Assembly (NCBI RefSeq): GCF_050627025.1
Contig: NZ_CP192472.1
Length of the DNA stretch: 64,000 bases
Direction: 5' to 3' (one strand)
Source: Variovorax paradoxus_P
GTDB lineage: Bacteria; Pseudomonadota; Gammaproteobacteria; Burkholderiales; Burkholderiaceae_C
The notes below the pieces were generated by a model. That model saw nothing but the letters and a program-made list of their open reading frames with translations. It did not search any database and was not told where the DNA came from. Made by a program: the position numbers and the translations under genes. Position 1 is the first letter of the stretch. Each line of letters opens with the position of its first letter. Shown here one piece after another: positions 18,979-26,697 of this stretch.

Positions 18979-19090
18979 CTCCCTCCCCTTCCGGGGGAGG
19001 GCAGGGGTGGGGGCAAGCGGCCTTAACAACACTGCGGCCTTGCGAACGCCCCTCGCCCCCATCCCAGCCTTCCCCCAAAGGGGGAAGGAG
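18979..19090. repeat. Pair of inverted REP-like palindromic repeats
   Basis: 18979-19014 (CTCCCTCCCCTTCCGGGGGA then AGGGGTGGGGGC) and the reverse complement of 19055-19090 (CTCCTTCCCCCTTTGGGGGA then a GGG-TGGGGGC end) are the same element in opposite orientation, 40 bp apart. Each copy is itself a hairpin. This is the usual layout of a bacterial interspersed palindromic pair between co-directional genes. A third copy lies inside the permease gene at 20997. Confidence 0.8.
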
Positions 19091-19116
19091 CAATACCAAA
19101 CACGAGGACATCTTTC

Positions 19117-19941
19117 ATGAGTGCAGTTCTGTCGATCGACTGGGATGCCGGCTTCGCGCTTCGGCGCAACCCGAATCCGCAGCAGAAATACTGGTTCGAC
19201 CCCATCCCGCCGCGCACCAGCGTGCAGGCCGAGCGCCGCCACCGGCAGGAGCGCCTCGCCGGTGCATTCCGCCTGTTCGCGCGCTTCGGCTTTGCACAGG
19301 GCCTGGCGGGGCACATCACCGCGCGGGATCCGGAGCTCACCGATCACTTTTGGGTGAACCCCCTGGGCATTCACTTCTCGCGCATCAAGGTGTCCGACCT
19401 GCTGCTGGTCAACGCCAAAGGCGAGACCGTGATCGGCGACAAGCCGCTCAACAAGGCCGCCTTTGCCATTCACGCCGCCATCCACGAGCACAACCCGAAG
19501 ATCGTTGCCGCCGCGCACACGCATTCGACCTACGGCAAGGCATGGTCCACGCTGGGCCGCAAGCTCGACACCATCACGCAGGACAGCTGCGTGTTCCACG
19601 AAGACGTGGCGCTGTTCGACGACTTCACCGGCATGGTGGTCGACACCAGCGAGGGCGATCGCATTGCACAGGCACTGGGCGACAAAAAGGGCGCCATTCT
19701 CAAGAACCACGGCATCCTGACCGCAGGCCCCACGGTGGAGGCTGCCGCGTGGTGGTACATAGCGCTCGACAACGCCTGCCACACGCAGCTGCTGGCCGAA
19801 GCGGCCGGCAAGCCGCAGCCCATCGACGAAGCCACGGCGCGCCACACCCACAGCCAGATCGGCGGCCCGGAGGGGGCCATCCACTCGTTCGACAGCCTCT
19901 ATCAAGGCCTCGTCGAAGCAGAACCCGAGCTGCTGGACTGA
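19117..19941 (+). CDS. Class II aldolase/adducin-family protein
   Basis: A 274-residue protein with the zinc-binding aldolase/adducin fold. The core has GFAQGLAGHITARDP, FWVNPLGIHFSRI, the metal site AAHTHSTYGKAWS (H-x-H) and LKNHGILTAG (third His), as in fuculose-phosphate-aldolase relatives. Family members cleave, epimerise or decarboxylate small phosphorylated or keto substrates. In this cluster it may process the carbonyl product of desulfonation, but that is inference. It lies between the SsuD-like gene and the second receptor gene, 25 bp before the latter. Confidence 0.85.
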   Translation: MSAVLSIDWDAGFALRRNPNPQQKYWFDPIPPRTSVQAERRHRQERLAGAFRLFARFGFAQGLAGHITARDPELTDHFWVNPLGIHFSRIKVSDLLLVNAKGETVIGDKPLNKAAFAIHAAIHEHNPKIVAAAHTHSTYGKAWSTLGRKLDTITQDSCVFHEDVALFDDFTGMVVDTSEGDRIAQALGDKKGAILKNHGILTAGPTVEAAAWWYIALDNACHTQLLAEAAGKPQPIDEATARHTHSQIGGPEGAIHSFDSLYQGLVEAEPELLD

Positions 19942-19965
19942 AGATAAAAACCAACGGAGTTCTCG

Positions 19966-20967
19966 ATGACCGCATTCTTCACACGCCGCAGCGTCTTGCG
20001 CGCGGGCGCCGCCGCCGCCGTGGTTGCCTCGGGCGGGCTGATTGCCTCGCAGGCTTTCTCGCAGCAGGCGCGCAAGCTCACCTTCGCCTGGAACGCCGCT
20101 GCGTTCTGCCTGTCGCCCGTGGTGGTGGCGCAAGAGCGCGGCTACTTCGAACGCAACGGCTTGCAGGTGGACCTGATCAACTACACCGGATCTACCGACC
20201 AGCTGCTGGAGTCGCTTGCAACAGCCAAGGCCGATGCTGCGGTCGGCATGATCCACCGCTGGCTCAAGCCGCTGGAATCGGGCTTCGACGTGAAGATCGT
20301 CGGCAGCTCGCATGGCGGCTGCGTGCGGCTGGTGGGCGCGAAGAGCGCTGGCGCAACCAGCCTTGCAAGCCTCAAGGGCAAGATCATCGGGGTGTCGGAC
20401 ATCGCGAGCCCGGGCAAGAACTTCTTCTCGATCCTGCTTGCGAAGAACGGCATCGATGCCGACAAGGACGTGACCTGGCGCCAGTATCCGGCCGACCTGC
20501 TCGACATTGCAGTGCAAAAGGGTGAGATACACGCCATTGCCGACGGCGACCCGAACGTCTACCTGATCGAGAAGCGCAACAAGGGCGCCTTCGTCGAGAT
20601 TGCAAGCAACCTCTCGGGCGAATACAAGGACAAGGTCTGCTGCATCGTCGGCGCGCGCGGCGAGCTGGTGCGCAAAGACAAGCCGACTGTCGCCGCGCTC
20701 GTGCGCGCCATTGCGCAGGCGTCGGACTACGTGGCCGAGAACCCCAACGAGTCGGCCAAGCTCTTCGCCAGGTATTCGCCCAAGGTGCCGGTGGAAGACC
20801 TGCGTGCGCTGCTGGGCACGCTCACGCACAACCACCATCCGCTCGGCAAGAACCTGCGCAACGAGGTGGAGTTCTACGCGCGGGACTTCCGCGGTGTCGG
20901 CGTGCTCAAGAAGACGACCGATCCGGTGCGCTTTGCCGAACACGTTTCTTTCGATCCGCTGGCATGA
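19966..20967 (+). CDS. ABC substrate-binding protein, nitrate/sulfonate/taurine type
   Basis: A 333-residue receptor with a twin-arginine-like signal (FTRRSVLRAG) and cleavage near AFSQQ. The mature sequence has LTFAWNAAAFCLSPVVVAQE, GYFERNGLQVDL, LASLKGKIIGVSDIASPGKN and NGIDADKDVTWRQYP, an NMT1/SsuA-like domain. It overlaps the permease start by 4 bp (ATGA), so this is the cognate receptor of the transporter. The AFCLSPVVVAQ region differs from the three other receptors in the cluster, implying a different ligand. Confidence 0.87.
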   Translation: MTAFFTRRSVLRAGAAAAVVASGGLIASQAFSQQARKLTFAWNAAAFCLSPVVVAQERGYFERNGLQVDLINYTGSTDQLLESLATAKADAAVGMIHRWLKPLESGFDVKIVGSSHGGCVRLVGAKSAGATSLASLKGKIIGVSDIASPGKNFFSILLAKNGIDADKDVTWRQYPADLLDIAVQKGEIHAIADGDPNVYLIEKRNKGAFVEIASNLSGEYKDKVCCIVGARGELVRKDKPTVAALVRAIAQASDYVAENPNESAKLFARYSPKVPVEDLRALLGTLTHNHHPLGKNLRNEVEFYARDFRGVGVLKKTTDPVRFAEHVSFDPLA

Positions 20968-22046
20968 GCACCCCCGACCCCGCATTGGGCTTCGATTCCC
21001 TCCCCTTCCGGGGAAGGGCCAGGGAGGGAGCCGCGGCGCCCGAACGCACATCTGCTCCCGCACCGGCATCGCCCCGTGTCCAGGCGGCCCTGCCCACATG
21101 GCGCGTTGGCTTCGCTGCCGCCGCGGCATGGCTTGCGCTCGGCCTGCTCACCATCTACTGGCCGAACCAGGCCGTGGGCTTCAGCGACTGGGCCTACACG
21201 GACGAGTTCGGCATTGCGGCCATTGCCGTGGGTGCGCTGCTCCTTGCGGCCGCATTGCTCGGGCCGCGCGCCGGCCGTGCCTCGGGCCTGCTGCGGCCTG
21301 CCGGCCCCTGGCTGGTTGCGCTGCCCGTGCTCTTCGCCATCTGGGAGATTGCGACGGCCAAGCTCGCGCTGCTCCCCACGCCGTTCTTCGCGCCGCCGCA
21401 AAGCCTTGTCGAAACCTACATCGACGACTGGCGTCGCCTCGGCGAAAGCCTGCTGCACTCGGCGCGCTTGCTGGCGCACGGCTTTGTGCTGGGTGCGCTC
21501 GGGGGCTTTCTCACGGGCGTGACCATCGGCTGGTCGCGCATCGCGGGGTACTGGGTGCATCCGGTGCTGCGCTTCGTGGGGCCGGTGCCGGCTTCGGCGT
21601 TGTTGCCGCTCGCGTTCTTCTTCTTTCCGTCGAGCTATGCGGCCGCGGTGTTCCTGATTGCGCTGGCCACCGGCTTTCCGGTCGCGGTGCTCACCTGGTC
21701 CGGCGTGGCGGGCGTCAATCGCAACTACTACGACGTGGCGCGCACCATGGGCGCGAGCGAGCGCTTCCTGGTGCTGCGCGTGGCCATTCCGGCCGCGTTG
21801 CCGCAGGTGTTCGTCGGGCTGTTCATGGGGCTCGGTGCGGCGTTCTCGGTGCTCGTCACGGCCGAGATGATGGGTGTGAAGGCGGGGCTCGGCTTCTATC
21901 TCTCGTGGGCTCAGGGGTGGGCTTCGTACTCGAACATGTACGCCGCGCTGATCGTGATGGCCGCGCTGTGCTCGGGCCTGATCACGCTGCTTTTCAAGGT
22001 GCGCGACCGCGTGCTGTCGTGGCAGAAAGGAACCGTGAAATGGTAG
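20964..22046 (+). CDS. ABC transporter permease, SsuC/TauC family
   Basis: A 360-residue membrane protein. After an unusual 45-residue hydrophilic N-terminus there are two extra helices (about residues 46-66 and 77-97), then the usual BPD_transp_1 core with five to six helices. The ATPase-contact EAA loop reads YDVARTMGASERFLVLRVAIPAALPQVF. The N-terminus is longer than in typical SsuC (about 260 residues) and contains a REP-like palindrome read through in frame. It overlaps the receptor (4 bp) and ATPase (7 bp) genes. Confidence 0.88.
   Translation: MSTPDPALGFDSLPFRGRAREGAAAPERTSAPAPASPRVQAALPTWRVGFAAAAAWLALGLLTIYWPNQAVGFSDWAYTDEFGIAAIAVGALLLAAALLGPRAGRASGLLRPAGPWLVALPVLFAIWEIATAKLALLPTPFFAPPQSLVETYIDDWRRLGESLLHSARLLAHGFVLGALGGFLTGVTIGWSRIAGYWVHPVLRFVGPVPASALLPLAFFFFPSSYAAAVFLIALATGFPVAVLTWSGVAGVNRNYYDVARTMGASERFLVLRVAIPAALPQVFVGLFMGLGAAFSVLVTAEMMGVKAGLGFYLSWAQGWASYSNMYAALIVMAALCSGLITLLFKVRDRVLSWQKGTVKW
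20997..21030. repeat. REP-like palindrome inside the permease coding sequence
   Basis: TCCCTCCCCTTCCGGGGAAG followed by GGCCAGGGAGGGAG matches the intergenic copy at 18978-19014. Here it is translated in frame as about residues 12-23 of the permease (SLPFRGRAREGA). It adds a hydrophilic insert near the N-terminus without breaking the frame. Confidence 0.72.
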
Positions 22047-22828
22047 CCATTGCCGATGCAGGCGTGCGCCAGGCCGGCGCGCACATCGATATTCGCGGTG
22101 TGAGCCACTGGTTCGACGTACCCGCGGGGCCGCTGCAGGTGCTCGACGACATCGACCTTGCGGTGAAGCCCGGCGAGTTTGTCGCGCTGCTGGGGCCGAG
22201 CGGCTGCGGCAAGTCGACCTTGCTTCGGCTGGTGGCTGGCCTGGAGCCGGCCACGGCCGGGCGCATCACGCAAGACGATGCGCCGATCACGCGGCCCGAT
22301 CCGTCGCGCATCGTCGTGTTCCAGGACCCGACGCTCTACCCCTGGCGCAGCGTGTGGGACAACGTGGCGCTCGGGCTGCAGGCGCGCGGCGTGCTCAAGG
22401 CGCAACGCGGGCGTGTCGACGAGGCGCTCAAGCTCGTGGGCCTGAGCGACTTTGCAAAGGTCTTTCCGCACCAGCTTTCGGGCGGCATGGCGCAGCGCGT
22501 GGCACTGGCGCGCGCACTCGTCAACGACCCGCAGCTGCTGGTGCTCGACGAGCCGCTCGGCAAGCTCGACTCGCTCACGCGCATTGCAATGCAGAGCGAA
22601 CTCGTCAACCTGTGGCAGCGCGCGGGCTTTTCGGCATTGCTGGTGACGCACGACGTGGAAGAGGCGCTGTTTCTTGCCAACCGCGTGATCGTGCTGAGTG
22701 ATCGGCCGGCGCGCCTTGTGGCCGAGATCGTGGTCGACCTGCCGTACCCGCGCCACCGCGGCCATGCGCGCCTGGCTGAGTTGCGGCACGAAGCACTCAG
22801 GCACCTCGGGCTCGACGCCACCTGGTGA
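22040..22828 (+). CDS. ABC transporter ATP-binding protein, SsuB/TauB family
   Basis: A 262-residue ATPase. Walker A is LLGPSGCGKST, the Q-loop VFQDPTLYPWRSVWDN, the signature HQLSGGMAQRVALARAL, Walker B LLVLDEPLGKLD and the switch VTHDVEEAL, all intact. The PWRSVWDNVALGL and LGKLD(S/A)LTR pattern is typical of nitrate/sulfonate/taurine importers. ATG 22040 overlaps the permease stop. The cytochrome gene starts 1 nt after its stop codon, so that gene is translated from the same message. Confidence 0.93.
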   Translation: MVAIADAGVRQAGAHIDIRGVSHWFDVPAGPLQVLDDIDLAVKPGEFVALLGPSGCGKSTLLRLVAGLEPATAGRITQDDAPITRPDPSRIVVFQDPTLYPWRSVWDNVALGLQARGVLKAQRGRVDEALKLVGLSDFAKVFPHQLSGGMAQRVALARALVNDPQLLVLDEPLGKLDSLTRIAMQSELVNLWQRAGFSALLVTHDVEEALFLANRVIVLSDRPARLVAEIVVDLPYPRHRGHARLAELRHEALRHLGLDATW

Positions 22829-22829
22829 G

Positions 22830-23993
22830 ATGAACAGCGCGCCCGAGGCCGATTGGCTCAACCTGCTGATCGGCCTGCTGCAAGGTGCGCAACTGCAGCT
22901 GCTGCGCGTGCTCGATGCGCTCGGGCTCGCGCGGCATGTGCACGGCCAGCCGGCGTGGCCATGGTCGCTTCGCCTCTCTGGCGAAAATCTGCTGATCGAC
23001 CTGGGCCAGGCGCGCAGCCTTGCGTGGACGCTGGTCTTTGCTGCAGCGGCGTTGCTTGCGCTATTGCTCGCCTTGTTGTGGCGGCGCCCGCGCTTCTACT
23101 TTCTGGCAATGGTGCCGATGCTGCTGATTGCCGCGCCATGGCCGGAGGCGCATGTGCTGCTGGTGCCCGCAACGCCGACCAGCTTTCACGCCGCGCCGCC
23201 CGGCTTTACTGCAGCCTCCATCGCACGCGGCCGCGTGCTGTACGAACAGAACTGCGTCGCGTGCCACGGTGCCGGTGGCAATGGCGAGGGGCCGCTCGCG
23301 GCCTCGCTGGCGGTCTGGCCGCCGAACCTGAGCGGCCCCTTGCTGTGGCGGCGTGCCGATGGCGACTTGCTCTGGCGCATTCTTCACGGCGCGCGCGATG
23401 CACGGGAGGGCGGAGCCACGATGCCAGGCTTCGGCGCAAAGATCGACGAGGCCGATGCCTGGGCGCTTATCGACTACATGAAGGCGCTGGGTGCAGGGCG
23501 GAGCTTGCGCGCGCTCGGCAACTGGCCGCAGCCCGTCGGCCTGCCCGACATGGCGGTGCGCTGCGGCTCGCAGCCGCCGCGCATGCTCGCAAGCTGGCGC
23601 GGGCAGCGTGTGCGCATCGTCGCCGGCAACGCAGCGCCTGCCGAAGACCCTCGGCTCGTGACGGTGCTGCTCGTGCCGCCCTCATCAATGGCATCGGGCG
23701 CCACCGCCGATTGCATTGCACAGTCCGCCGCCGCATGGGAGGCATTGACTTTGATAACCGGAACAGACCGCCTCGCCGGCACGCAGCTCATCGCCGACCG
23801 GGACGGTTGGCTGCGCGTGCGCGGAGAGCCCGGCAAGGCGGGCTGGTCCGACGACGACCTGGTCTGCCGCAGCGAGCGCGCACCGGCCCTGGCAGGGCAG
23901 GGTGCCGCCTCGCCCGCTGACGGGCTGGGCGCGCTGATCGCCCGCATGGACGCAGAGCCGGTGCGCTTCGTCAAGGGCGGCTTTATCCACTGA
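22830..23993 (+). CDS. Membrane-anchored c-type cytochrome of the sulfonate operon
   Basis: A 387-residue protein. It has two membrane helices at about residues 65-84 and 88-104, then a periplasmic class I cytochrome c domain with CVACHGAGGNGEGPL at 142 and a likely axial methionine in ATMPGFG at 198. The last 170 residues (from about 220) contain four cysteines in no haem motif and have no family I recognise. It starts 1 nt after the ATPase gene. A cytochrome here suggests electrons from oxidation of the substrate or of released sulfite are passed to the respiratory chain; that role is inferred. Confidence 0.78.
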   Translation: MNSAPEADWLNLLIGLLQGAQLQLLRVLDALGLARHVHGQPAWPWSLRLSGENLLIDLGQARSLAWTLVFAAAALLALLLALLWRRPRFYFLAMVPMLLIAAPWPEAHVLLVPATPTSFHAAPPGFTAASIARGRVLYEQNCVACHGAGGNGEGPLAASLAVWPPNLSGPLLWRRADGDLLWRILHGARDAREGGATMPGFGAKIDEADAWALIDYMKALGAGRSLRALGNWPQPVGLPDMAVRCGSQPPRMLASWRGQRVRIVAGNAAPAEDPRLVTVLLVPPSSMASGATADCIAQSAAAWEALTLITGTDRLAGTQLIADRDGWLRVRGEPGKAGWSDDDLVCRSERAPALAGQGAASPADGLGALIARMDAEPVRFVKGGFIH

Positions 23994-24030
23994 CCGATTT
24001 TTTCAACCGCAACAGACACGGAGAACACCC

Positions 24031-25011
24031 ATGAACACATCACAGCCCGACATAGCGCGCCGGCGGCTGCTTGCGCACAGCCTCGCTGCGGCCACGGTCA
24101 TCGGCTTGCCCGCCGTCTCGTTCCAGGCCAACGCACAGGGCCGCCAGGTGCTCAAGGCCGGCGACCAGAAGGGCGGCCTGCGTGCATTGCTCGAAGCGGC
24201 CAACGGCCTCGAAGGCCTTGGCTACGACATCCAGTGGTCCGAATTTCCTGCGGCCGCGCCGCTCGCCGAGGCGTTGAACGCCGCAGCGGTCGACTCCGGC
24301 CCCATCGGCGATGCGCCGCTCATCTTTGCGCTTGCCGCGGGCACGCGCGTCAAGGCGATCGGTGCCAACCGGTCCGACTCGTATGGAACCGCAGTGCTGG
24401 TGCGTCCCGATTCACCGCTCAAGACCGCGGCCGATCTCAAGGGCAAGAGCATTGCAACCAACCGCGGCTCCATTGGCCACTACGTCACTCTCAAGGCAAT
24501 CACCGCGGCAGGGCTCAAGCCCGAAGAGGTGAACATCCGCTTTCTTGCGCCTGCCGATGCCAAGCTTGCGCTCACGCAGGGCTCGGTCGATGCATGGGCC
24601 ACGTGGGAGCCCTACACCGCAATGGCCGAGGTAAGCCAGCACGCCCGCGTGCTCGTCAGCGGGCGCGGGCTGCTGCCGGGCCTCAGCTACCTGGCGGCCA
24701 CCGATGCGGCCATTGCCGCCAAGCGCCCCGTGCTGCAAGACTTCTTGCAGCGCGTGGTGAAGGCGCAGCTCTGGTCGTACCGCAACGTGGAGGCCTACTC
24801 GGCCGCGCTCGCACGCATCATCGGCATTCCGCCTGAGGCCGCCAAGCTGCAGTTCGAGCGGCGCCGGCAGAAGTGGATACCGATCGATGCGCAGGTCATT
24901 GCCGACCAGCAGGGCACGGCGGATTTCTATCGCCAGGTGGGGCTCATCAAGCAGCCGCTCGATGTGAAGGGCACGTTCGACACGGGCTTTGGCGTGGCTG
25001 GCCAGGGCTGA
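24031..25011 (+). CDS. ABC substrate-binding protein, SsuA/TauA family (paralogue of 14487)
   Basis: A 326-residue exported receptor with an RRRLLAHS twin-arginine-like signal cleaved near ANAQG. The mature protein starts VLKAGDQKGGLRALLEAANG and has SGPIGDAPLIFALAAG, ADLKGKSIATNRGSIGHYV and GSVDAWATWEPYT. The start and domain plan are close to the receptor at 14487, pointing to duplication. It is the last gene of the rightward operon and its stop abuts the stop of the convergent MocR gene. Confidence 0.86.
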   Translation: MNTSQPDIARRRLLAHSLAAATVIGLPAVSFQANAQGRQVLKAGDQKGGLRALLEAANGLEGLGYDIQWSEFPAAAPLAEALNAAAVDSGPIGDAPLIFALAAGTRVKAIGANRSDSYGTAVLVRPDSPLKTAADLKGKSIATNRGSIGHYVTLKAITAAGLKPEEVNIRFLAPADAKLALTQGSVDAWATWEPYTAMAEVSQHARVLVSGRGLLPGLSYLAATDAAIAAKRPVLQDFLQRVVKAQLWSYRNVEAYSAALARIIGIPPEAAKLQFERRRQKWIPIDAQVIADQQGTADFYRQVGLIKQPLDVKGTFDTGFGVAGQG

Positions 25012-26493
25012 TCACGCCAGGCCGCGCTCCGCGGACCGCACCAGCTGCGACAGGCGCTTGACCAGCGGCTCGAAGAGTTCCGCCGATGTGTTGCCGTAGC
25101 CCAGCACCAGCCCGTTGTCCGCTGCCCTGGGTTGTATTGCAAAGCTCGACAGCGGCACGGGCGCAATTTGATGTCGCAGCGCTTCGGCGGCGATTTGCCG
25201 GTCATCGAAGCGGGCAGGCAGCCGCACCGTGAGATGCAACCCGCAATAGCCGCCGTCAATCTGGTGCGGCACCTTGAGGTGCCGGGTCAGCGCCACCCGA
25301 AGCGCCTGCTGCCGCTCGCGGTAGAGCCGGCGCATGCGGCCCAGGTGCCGGCTGAACTGGCCGCTCTCAATGAAGTCGGCCATGGCCAGCTGTTCGTGGC
25401 GGTGGCCGCCGCGCAGCATTTCACCGAGCGCGGTCTGCACCACCGCCATGAGCTGCCGCGGCAGCACCAGAAAGCCGAGCCGCAGCGACGGGAACATCGT
25501 CTTGCTGAAGGTGCCGATGTAGAGCACCGGTGCATCGTCCACCAACCCCTGCATGGCTCCGATGGATTCGCCGGTGTGGCGGAACTCGCTGTCGTAGTCG
25601 TCCTCGATGATCCAGGCGCCGTGCCTGCGGGCTTGCGCGATCAGTGCCAGGCGGCGCGCAATGCTCAGCACGGCACCGGCCGGGTACTGGTGCGACGGCG
25701 TGGTGTACACCAACCGGGGCGGGTGCTTCTGCCAGTCGCTCGCGCTTGCGCACAGGCCCTCGGCGTCGACCCGCATGGGCACGATGCGCATGTCGCCGGC
25801 ATGCATGGCCGCCTTCGCACCGCGATAGCCCGGGTCTTCGACCCAACCCGTTTCACCGGGGTTCGCCAGCAGCCGCACGCACAGGGAGATGGCTTCCTGC
25901 GCGCCTTCGGCGATGACCACCTGCGATGCCTCGCATCGGACCCCGCGCGCAATGGCCAGGTGCCGTGCGATGGCTGCGCGCAGCTGCGGTTCGCCCAGCG
26001 GAGGTCCGTAGCCGAGCGTTGCCGGGCCGGCGGCGCGCATGGCCCGGTCCAGCGCACCCCGCCAGGCTGCGGATGGAAAGTGCGACAGCGCAGGCACCCC
26101 CGGGCGCAGCGCCGCATCCGGAATGGTGAAGGGCGTGCTCGGCTTGATGCCGGCCAGGCGACGTGCGGTGGCTGGGGCACCGGCGGATTTGCCCGGGCGC
26201 CGCGGCAACGCCGGCGAGGCCAGTTCGATGACCCGCGTGCCCTGGCGGTCGGGCCGCACGTAGCCCTCCGCAGCCAGATGCTCGTAGGTTGCGGTGACGG
26301 TATTGCGCGAGACAGCGAGCGATTCGGCCAGCGCGCGCGAACCGGGCAACCGGTAGCCCGGCACAAGGCTGCCGTCAAGAATCGCTCGCTTCAGGCGCTC
26401 GTGCAGCTGGCGCTGCATCGAGCCGGATTCGCGGTCACGCGCCAAAGGGGATTCGAACAGCGCGGCCGCGTCAAGGTGGGGAAGGTTGCTCAT
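25012..26493 (-). CDS. MocR-type regulator (GntR wHTH fused to aminotransferase domain)
   Basis: A 493-residue PdxR/MocR protein. Residues about 20-90 form the GntR winged helix (LPGSRALAESLAVSRNTVTATYEHLAAEGYV). From about 135 on is a fold-type I aminotransferase domain with VIAEGAQEAISL, EDPGYRGAK and the pyridoxal-phosphate lysine in YIGTFSKTMFPSLRLGF; IIEDDYDSEFRH supplies the cofactor aspartate. Members sense PLP or amino acids. It is divergent from an acetyltransferase gene, with repeats between them that look like its binding sites. Confidence 0.9.
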   Translation of the reverse strand: MSNLPHLDAAALFESPLARDRESGSMQRQLHERLKRAILDGSLVPGYRLPGSRALAESLAVSRNTVTATYEHLAAEGYVRPDRQGTRVIELASPALPRRPGKSAGAPATARRLAGIKPSTPFTIPDAALRPGVPALSHFPSAAWRGALDRAMRAAGPATLGYGPPLGEPQLRAAIARHLAIARGVRCEASQVVIAEGAQEAISLCVRLLANPGETGWVEDPGYRGAKAAMHAGDMRIVPMRVDAEGLCASASDWQKHPPRLVYTTPSHQYPAGAVLSIARRLALIAQARRHGAWIIEDDYDSEFRHTGESIGAMQGLVDDAPVLYIGTFSKTMFPSLRLGFLVLPRQLMAVVQTALGEMLRGGHRHEQLAMADFIESGQFSRHLGRMRRLYRERQQALRVALTRHLKVPHQIDGGYCGLHLTVRLPARFDDRQIAAEALRHQIAPVPLSSFAIQPRAADNGLVLGYGNTSAELFEPLVKRLSQLVRSAERGLA

Positions 26494-26503
26494 GAGCGAA
26501 AAC

Positions 26504-26549
26504 GTGGCACCATGAAATGAACATGGCGTGGTACTTACAACAGTGCCAC
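26504..26549. promoter_or_regulatory. GTGGYAC repeat set, probable MocR operator
   Basis: GTGGCAC (26504-26510) and GTGGTAC (26528-26534) are direct repeats 24 bp apart. GTGCCAC (26543-26549) is the inverted form of the first and makes a dyad with the second. They lie just upstream of the MocR start in the divergent region. Known MocR/PdxR regulators bind mixed direct and inverted repeats, so this is a reasonable operator. Confidence 0.55.
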
Positions 26550-26697
26550 GCGGCACGTACTTTACCGTTCTCCGGCACTGCCGCTACTTGCCTCCGAAAG
26601 TCTCCCCATGTCAGTTCGCCATAACGAATACGGCCAGGCCATCGGTCCCCTGGTGCCCGAATGGACCCCCCGTTCCTAGCCGCCACGCCGCCCCATC

